A stretch of 64,000 nucleotides of DNA, from contig NZ_JTGN01000014.1 in NCBI RefSeq assembly GCF_000797495.1, positions 105,060 to 169,059 on the forward strand. The letters run 5' to 3'. The notes beneath the pieces are model-generated. The model made no database searches, was not told the DNA's origin, and saw only the letters and a program-made list of their open reading frames with translations. This DNA is from Robinsoniella peoriensis. Its GTDB lineage: Bacteria; Bacillota; Clostridia; Lachnospirales; Lachnospiraceae. Positions 43,768 to 54,500 of the stretch are shown piece after piece (the first letter of the stretch is position 1; each line of letters begins with the position of its first letter). The position numbers were made by a program, and so were the translations under genes.

Positions 43768-44850
43768 CTAAATTCTTTCAGCAATCAAGTCTCCCATCTG
43801 CCTGCATCCAACCTTAGTGCATCCCGCTGACATAATGTCTCCGGTACGGAATCCATCTTTTAATACCTGTCTGACTGCTTCTTCAATGGCATCTGCCGCT
43901 TCATCCAGATCCAGTGAATAACGAAGCATCATCGCTGCTGATAAAATAGTGGCGATTGGATTGGCAATGTCCATACCGGCAATATCCGGTGCAGAACCAT
44001 GGCTTGGTTCATAAAGTCCGAATTTTGTTTCATTTAAACTTGCAGAAGACAACATTCCGATGGAACCGGTTACCATGCTTGCTTCATCGGATAAGATATC
44101 ACCAAACATATTTTCTGTGAGAATCACGTCAAACTGTCCCGGATCTTTCACCAGCTGCATTGCACAGTTATCTACCAGCATGTGCTCTAAAACAACGTCC
44201 GGATAATCCTTAGCCACTTCTTCCACTACTGCTCTCCACAGCCTGGAAGAATCAAGCACGTTAGCCTTATCCACGCTGGTCACTTTCTTTCTTCTCTTTC
44301 TGGCAATATCAAATCCCCTTTTGGCAATTCTGCGGATTTCATTTTCGTCATATGTAAGGGTATCCATTGCTTTTCTAATGCCGTTTTCTTCAACTGTCTT
44401 TCTCTCTCCGAAATACAGTCCTCCGGTCAGTTCCCGCATAATCATCATGTCAAAGCCTTCTCCGATAATATCATCACGAAGGGGGCATGCTGCCTTTAAC
44501 TCTTCATAGAGGTATGCCGGGCGCAGATTGGCAAACAGATTTAATTCTTTACGGATTTTTAAAAGTCCGGCTTCCGGTCTTCTGTCCGGCGGTAACTGGT
44601 ACCAGGAAGACACAGCTGCATCTCCTCCAATGGAACCCATTAATACGGCGTCACTTGACTTCGCTGTCTGTACAGCTTCATCAGTCAGCGGAATACCATG
44701 GACATCGATGGATGCTCCGCCTAATAGTACATCTGTATAATTTAACGCGAAATTATATTTTTTGCCTGCCGCGTCCAGTACCTTTTTTGCTTCCCCCACA
44801 ATCTCAGGTCCGATTCCATCTCCCGGAATCAATGCAATTTGAAAATTCAT
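43768..44850 (-). CDS. leuB: 3-isopropylmalate dehydrogenase
   Basis: A 360-residue NAD-dependent enzyme of leucine synthesis. Opening FQIALIPGDGIGPEIV and the substrate/Mg region NMFGDILSDEASMVTGSIGMLSSA (in part, about 243-266) are typical. The start at 44850 has AAGGGAAG upstream; the reading frame stays open to 45036 through a palindromic repeat, but that extension is untranslated leader. leuA, leuC and leuD are not in the window. Expressed from the promoter at 45060-45088. Confidence 0.95.
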   Translation of the reverse strand: MNFQIALIPGDGIGPEIVGEAKKVLDAAGKKYNFALNYTDVLLGGASIDVHGIPLTDEAVQTAKSSDAVLMGSIGGDAAVSSWYQLPPDRRPEAGLLKIRKELNLFANLRPAYLYEELKAACPLRDDIIGEGFDMMIMRELTGGLYFGERKTVEENGIRKAMDTLTYDENEIRRIAKRGFDIARKRRKKVTSVDKANVLDSSRLWRAVVEEVAKDYPDVVLEHMLVDNCAMQLVKDPGQFDVILTENMFGDILSDEASMVTGSIGMLSSASLNETKFGLYEPSHGSAPDIAGMDIANPIATILSAAMMLRYSLDLDEAADAIEEAVRQVLKDGFRTGDIMSAGCTKVGCRQMGDLIAERI

Positions 44851-44883
44851 AGTGATATCTTCCCTTCTGTTTCTTTTTATCCT

Positions 44884-45045
44884 AGAGCGTGTTTTAAAAT
44901 TGCTTTCTGGCAGCTGTGCGTCACAGTTTGTGGGAGATTTGTCCCGGATGAAGGGCGCGTAGCGGGCTACGTAACCTGAATTCCGGGCAAATATGCCGCA
45001 AAGTGGGGCGTGCAGATGGCAGGAATGAATTTTCAATCACGCTCT
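44884..45045. repeat. 162-bp imperfect palindrome (MITE/REP-like element) in the leuB leader
   Basis: Begins AGAGCGTG and ends CACGCTCT; the two halves are imperfect inverse copies over at least 40 bp at each end (AGAGCGTGTTTTAAAATT against AGAGCGTGATTGAAAATT). The middle is GC-rich. With flanking bases the ends read TAGAGCGTG...CACGCTCTA. It has no ORF of its own with a start. It lies wholly between the leuB promoter and leuB, so it would be transcribed into a long hairpin. The design fits a small non-autonomous repeat. Confidence 0.75.
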
Positions 45046-45059
45046 AATCTTTATCCAAT

Positions 45060-45088
45060 ATCATAATGCATTTTTATGCACTTTTCAA
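45060..45088 (-). promoter_or_regulatory. Promoter of leuB(-ilvD-ilvB)
   Basis: Minus strand TTGAAA (45088-45083), 17-bp spacer, TATGAT (45065-45060). Transcription would start near 45053, eight bases before the palindromic element. No T-box or leader peptide is recognised. Confidence 0.65.
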
Positions 45089-45103
45089 CTATAATCCCTA
45101 TTT

Positions 45104-48085
45104 TTACCGATTTTTTCCTAAATCTATGATCTGCCTGCGTACTTTTTCCGGTATTTCGGGTGGAATAAATCCAGGTCTTGCCAGATAATACCCCTGCAGG
45201 TAATCAATCTTTTCCAGAATCAGAGCCTTCATTTCATCTGCCGTTTCTACCCCCTCCGCAATGGTTTTAATCTGATGTTCCTGTGCATAAGTAACCAGGT
45301 GGCGCAGCAGCATCTGTTTATTTTTATCCTGGCAGATACCCTCTACAAGGGATTTGTCTATCTTAATATAATCCGGACGGATACTTAAGAGAACTCCTTC
45401 GGAGTTATATCCGGTTCCAAAATCGTCAATTGCAAGCTGTGCTCCCCAGGATTTTAATGCTTCCTTCTTCCGCTCCATAAGCGGTGCATCCAGTTTGTCT
45501 TCCTCCGTAATTTCTAAAACAATCCTGGATAAATATTTTCCGTACTGAGATTCAATGTCAGCGATTTCTTTTTCACTCATACACTGGTTGGCAATGGAAT
45601 TTATGAACAGCCTGCCGTCTCCGGAAGATTCCTTTAGCTTAACAAATCCTTCCAGTGCTTTTGAAAAGGTCAGCCGTTCAATTTCATGCAGTTTCGACTG
45701 CGCCCTTGCCAATGTTAAAAGCTCAAACGGCGTTTTGATATTTGTTGTCCGGGGCCGCATCAGTGCTTCATAGGCAAATACCGCTCCGGTAGTTGTAGAG
45801 ACAATCGGCTGATACATGTAATCCAGCAGTTCTTCTTCAATCAGCTTATTCAGTTCTTCTTTACACTGTAACAGATAAGATTCTTTATTATAGATATCCA
45901 CGTTAAAAGCTTCCATCTGCCCTTTGTTGGTCTTTTTGACCAGATACATTGCAAAATCCGCATACCGGATCAGATCATGATAATTTACCGCATCTTTAGG
46001 ATATGCTGCAATACCGGCGGAAGCCCTTACCTGAATGGAAGTCATATCCTGGAACGTAATCTTCGCGTCCTTGAATTTTGCAAACATTTCTGCAAATTTC
46101 TGCTGGATCTCTTCCTGATTCTGATAGCCATAAACAAAGATCATAAACTCATCTCCCGACAGTCTGGAAATAACTGACTGGGGATCCGGATATTTCTTTA
46201 ATACATCTGCCGCCAGTCTGATGTATTCGTCACCATAATCATGACCGTAAGTATCATTTACATACTTCAGATTGTCCAGATCCAGCATTACCATCGCGCC
46301 CTGTTTCAACTTCTGGGGTTCTTCAAACAGCCGGTCCAGTCTGGCACAGAATGCCCTGCGGTTAAAGAGATTAGTCAGGATATCATAATCCCTTTCATGC
46401 TCTATCTTTATCTTTTCTTCCATATCCTTACTGATATCAGTAAGGACAACAAGGGTTCTGCCTTCTTTTGTAACTACCTTGGCTCTCAGCCAGTAAGGGT
46501 ACTTTGCTTCATCTATATGCAGGATATATACCCCTTCATTCTTATCCCTGCTGACCAGATAAGGCAGCAATTTTCTAATAGCCGCTTTCACCTTACCTGA
46601 TTCTACATAATTTTCATCCTTTTCAATTCCCAGGATTTCACAAAACTGCTCGGTGCAAAATACTCTTTCGGGCTTCTCATGATTATATTCACAGGCGCCC
46701 ATTTTAATATCTGTCATTGCCAGGATTGTAGAAAGTTTATTGGCATTATTCGCCACTTCCACACTGAGATTTTCAATTGTATCTGACAGTTCATCTATTT
46801 CTGATACTTCCAGTCTTTCCAGATGAATGGGTTTATCCGGATTCAGTGTTTTCAACTTTCTGCTGAGCGCCGTAATGGGATTCGCTACCAGTTTCGACAC
46901 TACAAAACTTGCTGCAACACCAATCAGCAGCGAAAGTATGATCATCACCATAATACTGGTACGGAAACTATAAAAAAAGGAAAGCAGATGATCATCAGAA
47001 ACAACACCAATTAAAACCCATTGTTCATTCTCAAAGGGCGTATGTGTATTATACAGTTTTATCGTCTGCACGCATCCATAAGTTTTCTTACCGTCTGATT
47101 TAATTGGGTAAAAATAGTTATTCGTAAGGTTATCTTCCAGTTCCAGCTGCCCGCCGATTTCCGGGAACAGTTGTTTTGACATAATTCCGGTCTGGGTAAT
47201 TAAGCGGTAGGTCAGAGGAACCTCTTCGACATCACTTTCACTTTGCCCCATGGCCAGTATATAACTTCCATAGTTCTGGTTGTCCAATTCCTTAAAAGGC
47301 AGTTCTGTATTCAGGTAATCCAGAGACATTTCCACACCCATAACACCGATTGGTTCTCCCCCCAGTATAATGGGTACGGAATAGGTAATAATTGGAACGG
47401 AATCTCCTGCTTCACTTTTATTCAGGTAAAATGGGCTGCTCCAGTATCCAAGATCTTTACTTTCAATTTCCGGATGTTCTTTTGCCGCCTCAAACGGGCG
47501 GTAATAAAAGGCATCATCCGTATCACTCTCATCCATCTGAAAGCCCGGAGTCCAAAAACGATCCAGAGCAATACGATATTTATTGGTGATATAGGAAGGC
47601 CCCCGAAGTGCAAGCAGGTCTGAATAATCTCCTGTGGTGGTAGTCGGGTCGGAATCCCTGAAATAGATTCCACTTTTGTCATCGCTTCCATCTCCGTTAA
47701 AAATAACAAATGCACCGCTTACCACATTCCTTCTCATCATTTCCAACAGATAGTCTGAAATTTTATTTAAAATTTCTTTGCTGCATTCACTGTTCATCAC
47801 AATATCCTGAGGTGTCTTCCCCTGTTTGCTTAAAATTGTCTGAACCGCTGATGTAATATCCTCCGAAGTACCTTTGACATTCCCCCACCTTGATATCATA
47901 TCGTTTTGGAGAGAATTTCTACGGTTATTCACTTTTTCACTAAAGATATGAAAAGAATTATTCTTCAGCTTGTCCATCGTTCCGCTTTCAAAAACAACGC
48001 AGTAAAACAATCCTGCCTGAAATAGCATGACGATCAAAATTGGAATTAAAATTTTCTTCAATAATGATGTTTTTGATCTTTTCAT
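45104..48085 (-). CDS. Membrane sensor with Cache, GGDEF and EAL domains
   Basis: A 993-residue protein: membrane segment (about 12-30), extracellular double-Cache sensor (about 35-375), second membrane segment (about 378-400), HAMP-like helix, a PAS-like region (about 455-560), GGDEF domain (about 575-735; active site reads SGDEF) and EAL domain (about 745-990; YEALMRPR, LEITEED, IDDFGTGY, AEGVET all present). It can break down c-di-GMP and may also make it. It starts 12 bp after a solute-binding lipoprotein gene, which may deliver a ligand to the Cache domain. Confidence 0.93.
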   Translation of the reverse strand: MKRSKTSLLKKILIPILIVMLFQAGLFYCVVFESGTMDKLKNNSFHIFSEKVNNRRNSLQNDMISRWGNVKGTSEDITSAVQTILSKQGKTPQDIVMNSECSKEILNKISDYLLEMMRRNVVSGAFVIFNGDGSDDKSGIYFRDSDPTTTTGDYSDLLALRGPSYITNKYRIALDRFWTPGFQMDESDTDDAFYYRPFEAAKEHPEIESKDLGYWSSPFYLNKSEAGDSVPIITYSVPIILGGEPIGVMGVEMSLDYLNTELPFKELDNQNYGSYILAMGQSESDVEEVPLTYRLITQTGIMSKQLFPEIGGQLELEDNLTNNYFYPIKSDGKKTYGCVQTIKLYNTHTPFENEQWVLIGVVSDDHLLSFFYSFRTSIMVMIILSLLIGVAASFVVSKLVANPITALSRKLKTLNPDKPIHLERLEVSEIDELSDTIENLSVEVANNANKLSTILAMTDIKMGACEYNHEKPERVFCTEQFCEILGIEKDENYVESGKVKAAIRKLLPYLVSRDKNEGVYILHIDEAKYPYWLRAKVVTKEGRTLVVLTDISKDMEEKIKIEHERDYDILTNLFNRRAFCARLDRLFEEPQKLKQGAMVMLDLDNLKYVNDTYGHDYGDEYIRLAADVLKKYPDPQSVISRLSGDEFMIFVYGYQNQEEIQQKFAEMFAKFKDAKITFQDMTSIQVRASAGIAAYPKDAVNYHDLIRYADFAMYLVKKTNKGQMEAFNVDIYNKESYLLQCKEELNKLIEEELLDYMYQPIVSTTTGAVFAYEALMRPRTTNIKTPFELLTLARAQSKLHEIERLTFSKALEGFVKLKESSGDGRLFINSIANQCMSEKEIADIESQYGKYLSRIVLEITEEDKLDAPLMERKKEALKSWGAQLAIDDFGTGYNSEGVLLSIRPDYIKIDKSLVEGICQDKNKQMLLRHLVTYAQEHQIKTIAEGVETADEMKALILEKIDYLQGYYLARPGFIPPEIPEKVRRQIIDLGKNR

Positions 48086-48097
48086 CTTACTTCCCCA

Positions 48098-49531
48098 TTA
48101 ATTGGCCTGCGTTGTCTCCAACTTCTCTGTTAACTGGCTCAGCCATGCTTCAAAATTTTCCTGTGTATTATATTTGGCAATTGCTTCATCCCTGCCCGTA
48201 CCATTTTTTATCAATGCATCAATAGCCTGCTTGTCTTCCTTTGCCTTATCCGACAAACTGTATTCCAGAATATCCCTGGCTGTTTCACTTCCTTCAAAAG
48301 CTTTGGCTGTATAAAATTTGTAAGTATCGGACATCTCAAATGCAATATTCAGAGTTTCTTTCATAACGGAATCAATTTTCCCATCCTCATAATTTGCCAG
48401 GGTTGATTTCAACTTTTCACTTGTCTTTGCTTCTTTTTTAACCGGAAGATATCCAGATTCAATGGAGAAAGCCATATTCTGCTCAGTATCTGTGAACCAT
48501 TTCATAAATTCTACGGAAGCATACTCTTTTTCCGGCGTGGATTTGGTAACTGCCATGCCCGCTCCCTGCTGTACCGCATAGTTTTCTCCGCCTTCAAAAA
48601 CCGGAGCTTTTAATGCCATTGCTTCAACCGGATAGCTGTTGCTGTCATCGATAAAGACTTCTTTCGGAAAATAAGTAGCGGATGTGGTAGAGCCAACAAA
48701 AGCCAGAAGATCCCCTACTTTTGCATCATCGGAACGGAACTTGCCATAGGCTCCGAAATAACCTTTTATGTAAGGAACATAGTAGCCGTCCCAGATCTTT
48801 TTCATCACTTCTTTGTCTAGCTGAAACTCCACTTTTCCATTTTCCACTTTAAAAATTTCTGTCCCAAGCTGTTTTGCTCCAATGAGTAGATAATTCGCCA
48901 TTGCATCCCTGCCAAAGAATGCCTTTCCGCCGGACCAGTCATAATATTGTTCCGAAACGTCAATCAATCCTTCTAATGTCCCTAGTTCATTTATATCTGC
49001 CCCTGTTTCCGCAGCGAACTTGTCCCAGTCTGTCTTATTGAGCATCATCATCTCTGTTGACTTCGCCGTTGGGAAAATTTTCAATTCATTCTTTTCTCCC
49101 ATTCGTCCTTCTTCAATATAAGCCGGGTCATACTGTTCCAGTTCTTCTTTACTCAGATAATCATCTAAATTTGCAACCAGACCCTTTTTATCTATTTCAT
49201 ACACCGTATTGGTATAACCCAGAAAAATACTGGGCATATCGGAAGTTCCGACTTTCTTGTTAGCAGTATCCAGCACTTTTTCCGATAACTCCGGTATGCT
49301 CCCGCAGTTTAAAGCACTTACAACAATTCCTTCTTCCAGTCCAACCGTGCTGTTAAATTCTTTAATCATATTGTCCAGCGCATTCTGCTGGTTTCCGCTG
49401 TAATAATGCCAGATGTCAATATTCACCGGATTCTTTGGATCTAACTTTACTTTTCCTTTTGAACTACACCCACCTAATGCAACTGCAAATAACCCTGCTG
49501 CAATCCCAAAAGCCAACAATTTCTTTTTCAT
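48098..49531 (-). CDS. Extracellular solute-binding lipoprotein, family 1
   Basis: A 477-residue lipoprotein: signal peptide with lipobox ALGGCSS (Cys about 22), then a type-1 (sugar-type) binding fold with NIDIWHYYSGNQQNALDNMI and WFTDTEQNMAFSIESGYLPV (both typical). ATG at 49531 is preferred; a GTG 9 bases upstream is not needed. No ABC permease or ATPase is nearby; the next gene, 12 bp away, is a Cache-GGDEF-EAL sensor, which suggests a signalling rather than a transport role. It could also share a transporter encoded elsewhere. Confidence 0.92.
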   Translation of the reverse strand: MKKKLLAFGIAAGLFAVALGGCSSKGKVKLDPKNPVNIDIWHYYSGNQQNALDNMIKEFNSTVGLEEGIVVSALNCGSIPELSEKVLDTANKKVGTSDMPSIFLGYTNTVYEIDKKGLVANLDDYLSKEELEQYDPAYIEEGRMGEKNELKIFPTAKSTEMMMLNKTDWDKFAAETGADINELGTLEGLIDVSEQYYDWSGGKAFFGRDAMANYLLIGAKQLGTEIFKVENGKVEFQLDKEVMKKIWDGYYVPYIKGYFGAYGKFRSDDAKVGDLLAFVGSTTSATYFPKEVFIDDSNSYPVEAMALKAPVFEGGENYAVQQGAGMAVTKSTPEKEYASVEFMKWFTDTEQNMAFSIESGYLPVKKEAKTSEKLKSTLANYEDGKIDSVMKETLNIAFEMSDTYKFYTAKAFEGSETARDILEYSLSDKAKEDKQAIDALIKNGTGRDEAIAKYNTQENFEAWLSQLTEKLETTQAN

Positions 49532-49677
49532 AATTTTCACTCTTTCCGTATTATAATCTCTTTTTATTTAAGGATGCATATAGAGGCTATTATATCATAT
49601 TTTTACCAACTGAGATACCATTATATTTGGATGAAAGGATAATATTATTGCTCCCAATTCCAGAAAATTCACAACAA

Positions 49678-49704
49678 AAAAGATACCGGCATCCCGGTAT
49701 CTTC
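49678..49704 (-). terminator. Terminator after yajC
   Basis: AGATACCGG-CATC-CCGGTATCT (49681-49702), followed on the minus strand by TTTTTT. Confidence 0.9.
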
Positions 49705-49712
49705 AATAAACC

Positions 49713-50021
49713 TTATTCAGCTTCTGGCTTTTCAACTTCTGCAATTGCAGCTTTTCTCATTGGAATTCTGCAATTCTTATTGCTTCCAAATTCTACAATC
49801 ACGTCTTCATCTGTAATATCAATTATAACACCGTAAAATCCTCCGGTAGTTACGATACTATCTCCTACAGCAAGATCAGACAGCATTGCATTTAATCTCT
49901 TCTGCTCCTTCTTCTGCGGTCTGATAGCAAAAAAGTACATTGCTGCACCAATTACTACTACGTAGAGAATTAAAAGACCCATTCCACCTGCAGCTCCGCC
50001 GGCACTCAAAACATTACTCAT
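49713..50021 (-). CDS. yajC: Preprotein translocase subunit YajC
   Basis: A 102-residue protein with one N-terminal membrane segment (about 13-32) followed by FAIRPQKKEQKRLNAML and VGDSIVTTGGFYGVI, the YajC hallmarks. It assists the SecDF-YajC part of protein export. ATG at 50021 is chosen over 50048 because GGAGGAAG lies upstream of the former. It follows tgt, the classic tgt-yajC order. Confidence 0.95.
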   Translation of the reverse strand: MSNVLSAGGAAGGMGLLILYVVVIGAAMYFFAIRPQKKEQKRLNAMLSDLAVGDSIVTTGGFYGVIIDITDEDVIVEFGSNKNCRIPMRKAAIAEVEKPEAE

Positions 50022-50103
50022 GTGTGACTTCCTCCATTTCTTTTTCACTCATAAATTACATAATACACAAATTCTGCCAAATCATCAAGTATTTTTTAAT
50101 AAT

Positions 50104-51246
50104 TTAGCGAATTTTAATGTTTCCCTGTTCAAAACCCTCTAATTTGGCTTTTTTGTACTCTGCGTACCGTCCCTGTTCTATCGCTTCCCGGATTTCTTCC
50201 ATCATGTGATTGTAGAAATACAGATTATGAAGTACGCACAGCCGCATTCCCAGCATTTCCTTCGCCTTTAACAAATGGCGGATATATGCTCTGCTGTAAT
50301 GCCGGCACGCCGGACACTGGCAGCCTTCTTCTATTGGCTTGTCATCCAGTTCGAATTTTGCATTAAACAGATTCAGCTTGCCCTGATTGGTATAGACATG
50401 CCCATGGCGTCCATTCCTGCTGGGGTATACACAGTCAAAGAAATCCACCCCCCGGTCTACTGCTTCTAAAATATTTGCCGGTGTTCCCACTCCCATGAGA
50501 TAGGTTGGCTTTTCCAAAGGAAGGTGCGGTACCACCGCGTCCAGTATCCGGTACATTTCCTCATGTGTTTCTCCTACTGCCAGGCCGCCGATTGCATATC
50601 CGTCCAGATCCATCTGTGCAATCGTTTTCGCATGTTCAATACGGATATCTTCGTAAATCGCCCCCTGATTTATCGCAAATAATAATTGGTCTTTATTAAT
50701 GGTATCTTCCAGGCTGTTCAGTCGTGCCATCTCTTCCTTACATCTTGCCAGCCATCTTGTGGTACGGTCAACAGAATTCTGTACATATTCTCTGCTTGCC
50801 ACACTGGATGGACATTCATCAAATGCCATGGCAATGGTAGATGCCAGATTCGACTGTATCTGCATGCTCTCTTCCGGTCCCATAAATATCTTTCTGCCGT
50901 CAATATGGGAACTGAAATATACGCCTTCTTCTTTTATCTTACGAAGTCCGGCCAGGGAGAACACCTGGAATCCGCCGGAATCGGTCAAAATAGGTTTGTC
51001 CCATACCATGAATTTATGCAGTCCGCCCATTTTCCTGACTACATCGTCGCCTGGACGTACATGCAGATGATAGGTATTGGAAAGTTCTACCTGCGTACCG
51101 ATCTCCTGGAGGTCCGTTGTTGCCACAGCTCCCTTAATCGCCGCTGCAGTCCCCACATTCATGAATACCGGAGTCTGAATAACTCCATGTACCGTGTGCA
51201 GCTCGCCTCTTTTTGCTTTACCGTCTTGTTTTATAAGTTTGTACAT
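50104..51246 (-). CDS. tgt: Queuine tRNA-ribosyltransferase
   Basis: A 380-residue enzyme that swaps guanine 34 for a queuine precursor in tRNAs with GUN anticodons. Visible: active-site ILTDSGGFQVFSL (about 87-99), GLAVGE (about 223), second catalytic Asp in PTYLMGVGTP / VDFFDCVYPSRNGRHG (about 255-283) and the zinc ligands CQCPAC...H (about 310-340). Length standard. Start follows GCAGGT. Upstream DNA to 51390 shows no other gene. Confidence 0.97.
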   Translation of the reverse strand: MYKLIKQDGKAKRGELHTVHGVIQTPVFMNVGTAAAIKGAVATTDLQEIGTQVELSNTYHLHVRPGDDVVRKMGGLHKFMVWDKPILTDSGGFQVFSLAGLRKIKEEGVYFSSHIDGRKIFMGPEESMQIQSNLASTIAMAFDECPSSVASREYVQNSVDRTTRWLARCKEEMARLNSLEDTINKDQLLFAINQGAIYEDIRIEHAKTIAQMDLDGYAIGGLAVGETHEEMYRILDAVVPHLPLEKPTYLMGVGTPANILEAVDRGVDFFDCVYPSRNGRHGHVYTNQGKLNLFNAKFELDDKPIEEGCQCPACRHYSRAYIRHLLKAKEMLGMRLCVLHNLYFYNHMMEEIREAIEQGRYAEYKKAKLEGFEQGNIKIR

Positions 51247-51390
51247 TGATATTACCTGCTTTATGTTTATTTTAGTTTATGTTAAAAAACATTCCAGAGT
51301 ATTTTAACATATCTTTCCTTAAAGTACAAGTTTTGCAATCCGACATCTTTTAATCATCTTTTAATAGGAAATCATTTCCGCAATTTAGGA

Positions 51391-51419
51391 TTGTATTTTA
51401 ATTTGATTTGTCGTATAAT
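51391..51419 (+). promoter_or_regulatory. Promoter of the dehydratase-activase gene
   Basis: TTGTAT (51391-51396), 17-bp spacer, consensus TATAAT (51414-51419). The leader of about 105 bases to the ATG at 51533 has short inverted repeats but no recognised riboswitch. Confidence 0.75.
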
Positions 51420-51532
51420 GTAGCGTGGTATTCAATGCCATACAAGATGTAGTATACCAGCCGGCCTCTTTGGCTATTCATGCTGTTCTGGCCTGCTGCA
51501 CAGCAACTCTCACATAGATTGGAGGCACATAA

Positions 51533-54500
51533 ATGCAAAACGATATAAATGAAACTGCCTTACATAGTCTGGGAATTGACATTGGTTCTACCACTGTTAA
51601 GATTGCAATTCTGGATCACAACCGGAATCTGTTGTTTTCAGACTATGAAAGACATTATGCCAATATTCAGGAGACCTTGTCTTCTTTATTAAAAAAAGCT
51701 TTTAACCAGCTGGGGGAACTTTCCCTGGCTCCTATGATTACCGGTTCCGGGGGACTTACCCTCGCCAAACACCTGGGTGTTCCATTTGTCCAGGAAGTAA
51801 TCGCTGTGTCTACAGCGCTTCAGGATTATGCACCGCAGACCGATGTTGCCATTGAACTTGGCGGCGAAGACGCTAAGATTATATACTTTGAAGGCGGCAG
51901 CGTGGAACAGCGTATGAACGGTATTTGTGCCGGAGGTACCGGTTCTTTTATTGATCAGATGGCATCCCTCCTTCAGACAGATGCTACGGGACTGAATGAG
52001 TACGCGAAAAACTACAGCTCTCTTTATACGATTGCTGCCCGCTGCGGAGTTTTTGCGAAATCAGATATCCAGCCTCTGATCAATGAAGGGGCAACAAAAG
52101 AAGATTTATCCGCATCTATTTTCCAGGCTGTTGTAAACCAGACCATCAGTGGTCTCGCCTGCGGAAAACCGATTCGCGGCCACGTAGCATTTCTGGGAGG
52201 ACCGCTTCACTTCCTTTCCGAGTTAAAGCAGGCATTTATCCGTACTTTAAACCTGGATGACGAACATGCGATTACGCCAAACAATTCCCATTTGTTTGCA
52301 GCGATTGGTTCGGCACTGAATCATGATCCAAAGGTTTTAACTTCATTGGAAGCATTGACCGGGAAGCTCTCCTCTGCCATTAAGATGGAGTTTGAAGTGG
52401 CACGAATGGAACCACTGTTTGAATCGGAAGAAGATTATGCGAAGTTTAACGTAAGACAGAGTAACTATAACGTGGTAACAGATGACCTGAGTTCTTATGA
52501 AGGGCTCTGCTTCCTGGGCATCGATGCCGGCTCAACAACAACAAAGGCTGCTCTCGTAGGCGAAGACGGTTCTCTATTATATTCATTTTACAGCAGCAAC
52601 AACGGTAGTCCATTGAACACTACGATTTCCGCAATCAAAGAAATCTATTCCCTGATGCCGGATTCTGCAGTTATCGCCTACTCCTGTTCTACGGGATATG
52701 GGGAAGCTCTGATAAAAGCCGCTCTCATGCTGGATGAAGGCGAGGTGGAAACGGTTTCCCACTATTATGCTGCAGCTTTCTTTGACCCGGAAGTTGACTG
52801 TATCCTGGACATTGGCGGCCAGGATATGAAGTGTATTAAAATCAAGAACCATACCGTTGACAGCGTGCAGTTAAATGAAGCCTGCTCCTCCGGATGCGGC
52901 TCCTTTATAGAAACCTTTGCCAAATCCCTGAATTACAGCGTACAGGATTTTGCAAAAGCCGCTCTTTTTGCGAAGCATCCCATTGACCTTGGTACCAGAT
53001 GTACCGTATTCATGAACTCCAAGGTAAAGCAGGCACAAAAGGAAGGTGCAGATGTCTCCGATATCTCTGCCGGCCTTGCTTATTCTGTTATTAAAAATGC
53101 ATTATATAAAGTTATTAAGGTCTCAGATGCTTCAGAACTGGGACGTCATATTGTGGTTCAGGGTGGTACTTTCTACAACGATGCTGTTCTGCGAAGCTTT
53201 GAAAAGATCGCAGACTGTGAAGCAATCCGACCGGATATTGCCGGTATCATGGGGGCATTTGGTGCCGCTCTGATCGCCAGAGAACGTTATGACGAAAATA
53301 AAGAAACTACCATGCTTTCTATCGACAAGATCAATAAGCTGCAGTTCACTACTACTATGGCGAAATGCAAAGGCTGTACCAACCACTGCCGCCTGACGGT
53401 AAACCGTTTTACCGGCGGACGCCAGTTTGTAAGCGGCAACCGCTGTGAACGCGGTCTTGGAAAAGAGAAAAATAAAGACAATATTCCAAACCTGTTTGAC
53501 TTTAAAAATAAACTGATGTTTTCCTATACACCGCTGGAAGAGGACGAAGCAGTCCGCGGCACCGTAGGTATTCCAAGGGTTCTGAACATGTATGATAATT
53601 ACCCGTTCTGGTTTACATTTTTTAACCAGTTGAAATACAAAGTTGTGCTCTCCCCTCCTTCCACCCATAAGATTTATGAACTTGGCATTGAATCCATACC
53701 AAGTGAATCGGAATGTTATCCGGCAAAATTAGCTCATGGTCATGTGACCTGGCTGATTCGTCAGGGAATTAACTTCATCTTTTACCCATGTATTCCTTAT
53801 GAACGGAACGAATTCCCGGAAGCTAACAACCATTACAACTGTCCGATTGTAACCTCTTATGCAGAGAATATCAAAAATAATATTGAAGAAATTAAGACTG
53901 AAAAGATTAACTTCTCCAACCCGTTCCTGGCATTTACCAGTGTAGAAACCATCTGCTCACAGTTATACAAAACCTTTCCGCGTATTCCGGCAGCGGAGAT
54001 CAAATCAGCTGTACAGGCAGGATGGGATGAATTGGAGCGTACAAGGCTTGAAATGTACCGCAAAGGGGAAGAAACCATTGCCTATTTAAAGGAAACCGGA
54101 AGACACGGAATTGTCCTTGCCGGCCGGCCATACCACATCGATTCTGAAATTAATCACGGTATTCCCGAACTGATCAACTCCTATGGAGTAGCCGTTCTGA
54201 CCGAAGACAGTGTTTCCCACTTAAATCAGCCGGAACGTCCCTTAATTGTTATGGATCAGTGGATGTACCACAGCAGGCTCTATGCTGCTGCGAACTATGT
54301 TAAGACTACGGAAAATCTGGATCTTATCCAGTTAAACTCCTTCGGCTGCGGGCTGGATGCCGTTACCACCGATTCGGTGAATGACATTCTCGCCAACTCA
54401 GGTAAAATTTACACCTGCCTGAAAATCGATGAAGTAAACAATCTGGGAGCTGCCAGAATCCGTGTCCGCTCACTTCTCTCTGCTATCCGCGTAAGAGAAG

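Noticed and set aside
44851..45036. 62-residue N-terminal extension of LeuB
   Set aside because: It is the palindromic repeat read in frame; the real start has a ribosome site and aligns with other LeuB proteins.
44851..45103. T-box leader for the branched-chain operon
   Set aside because: No T-box motif or specifier loop is recognisable; the leader is occupied by the palindromic element.
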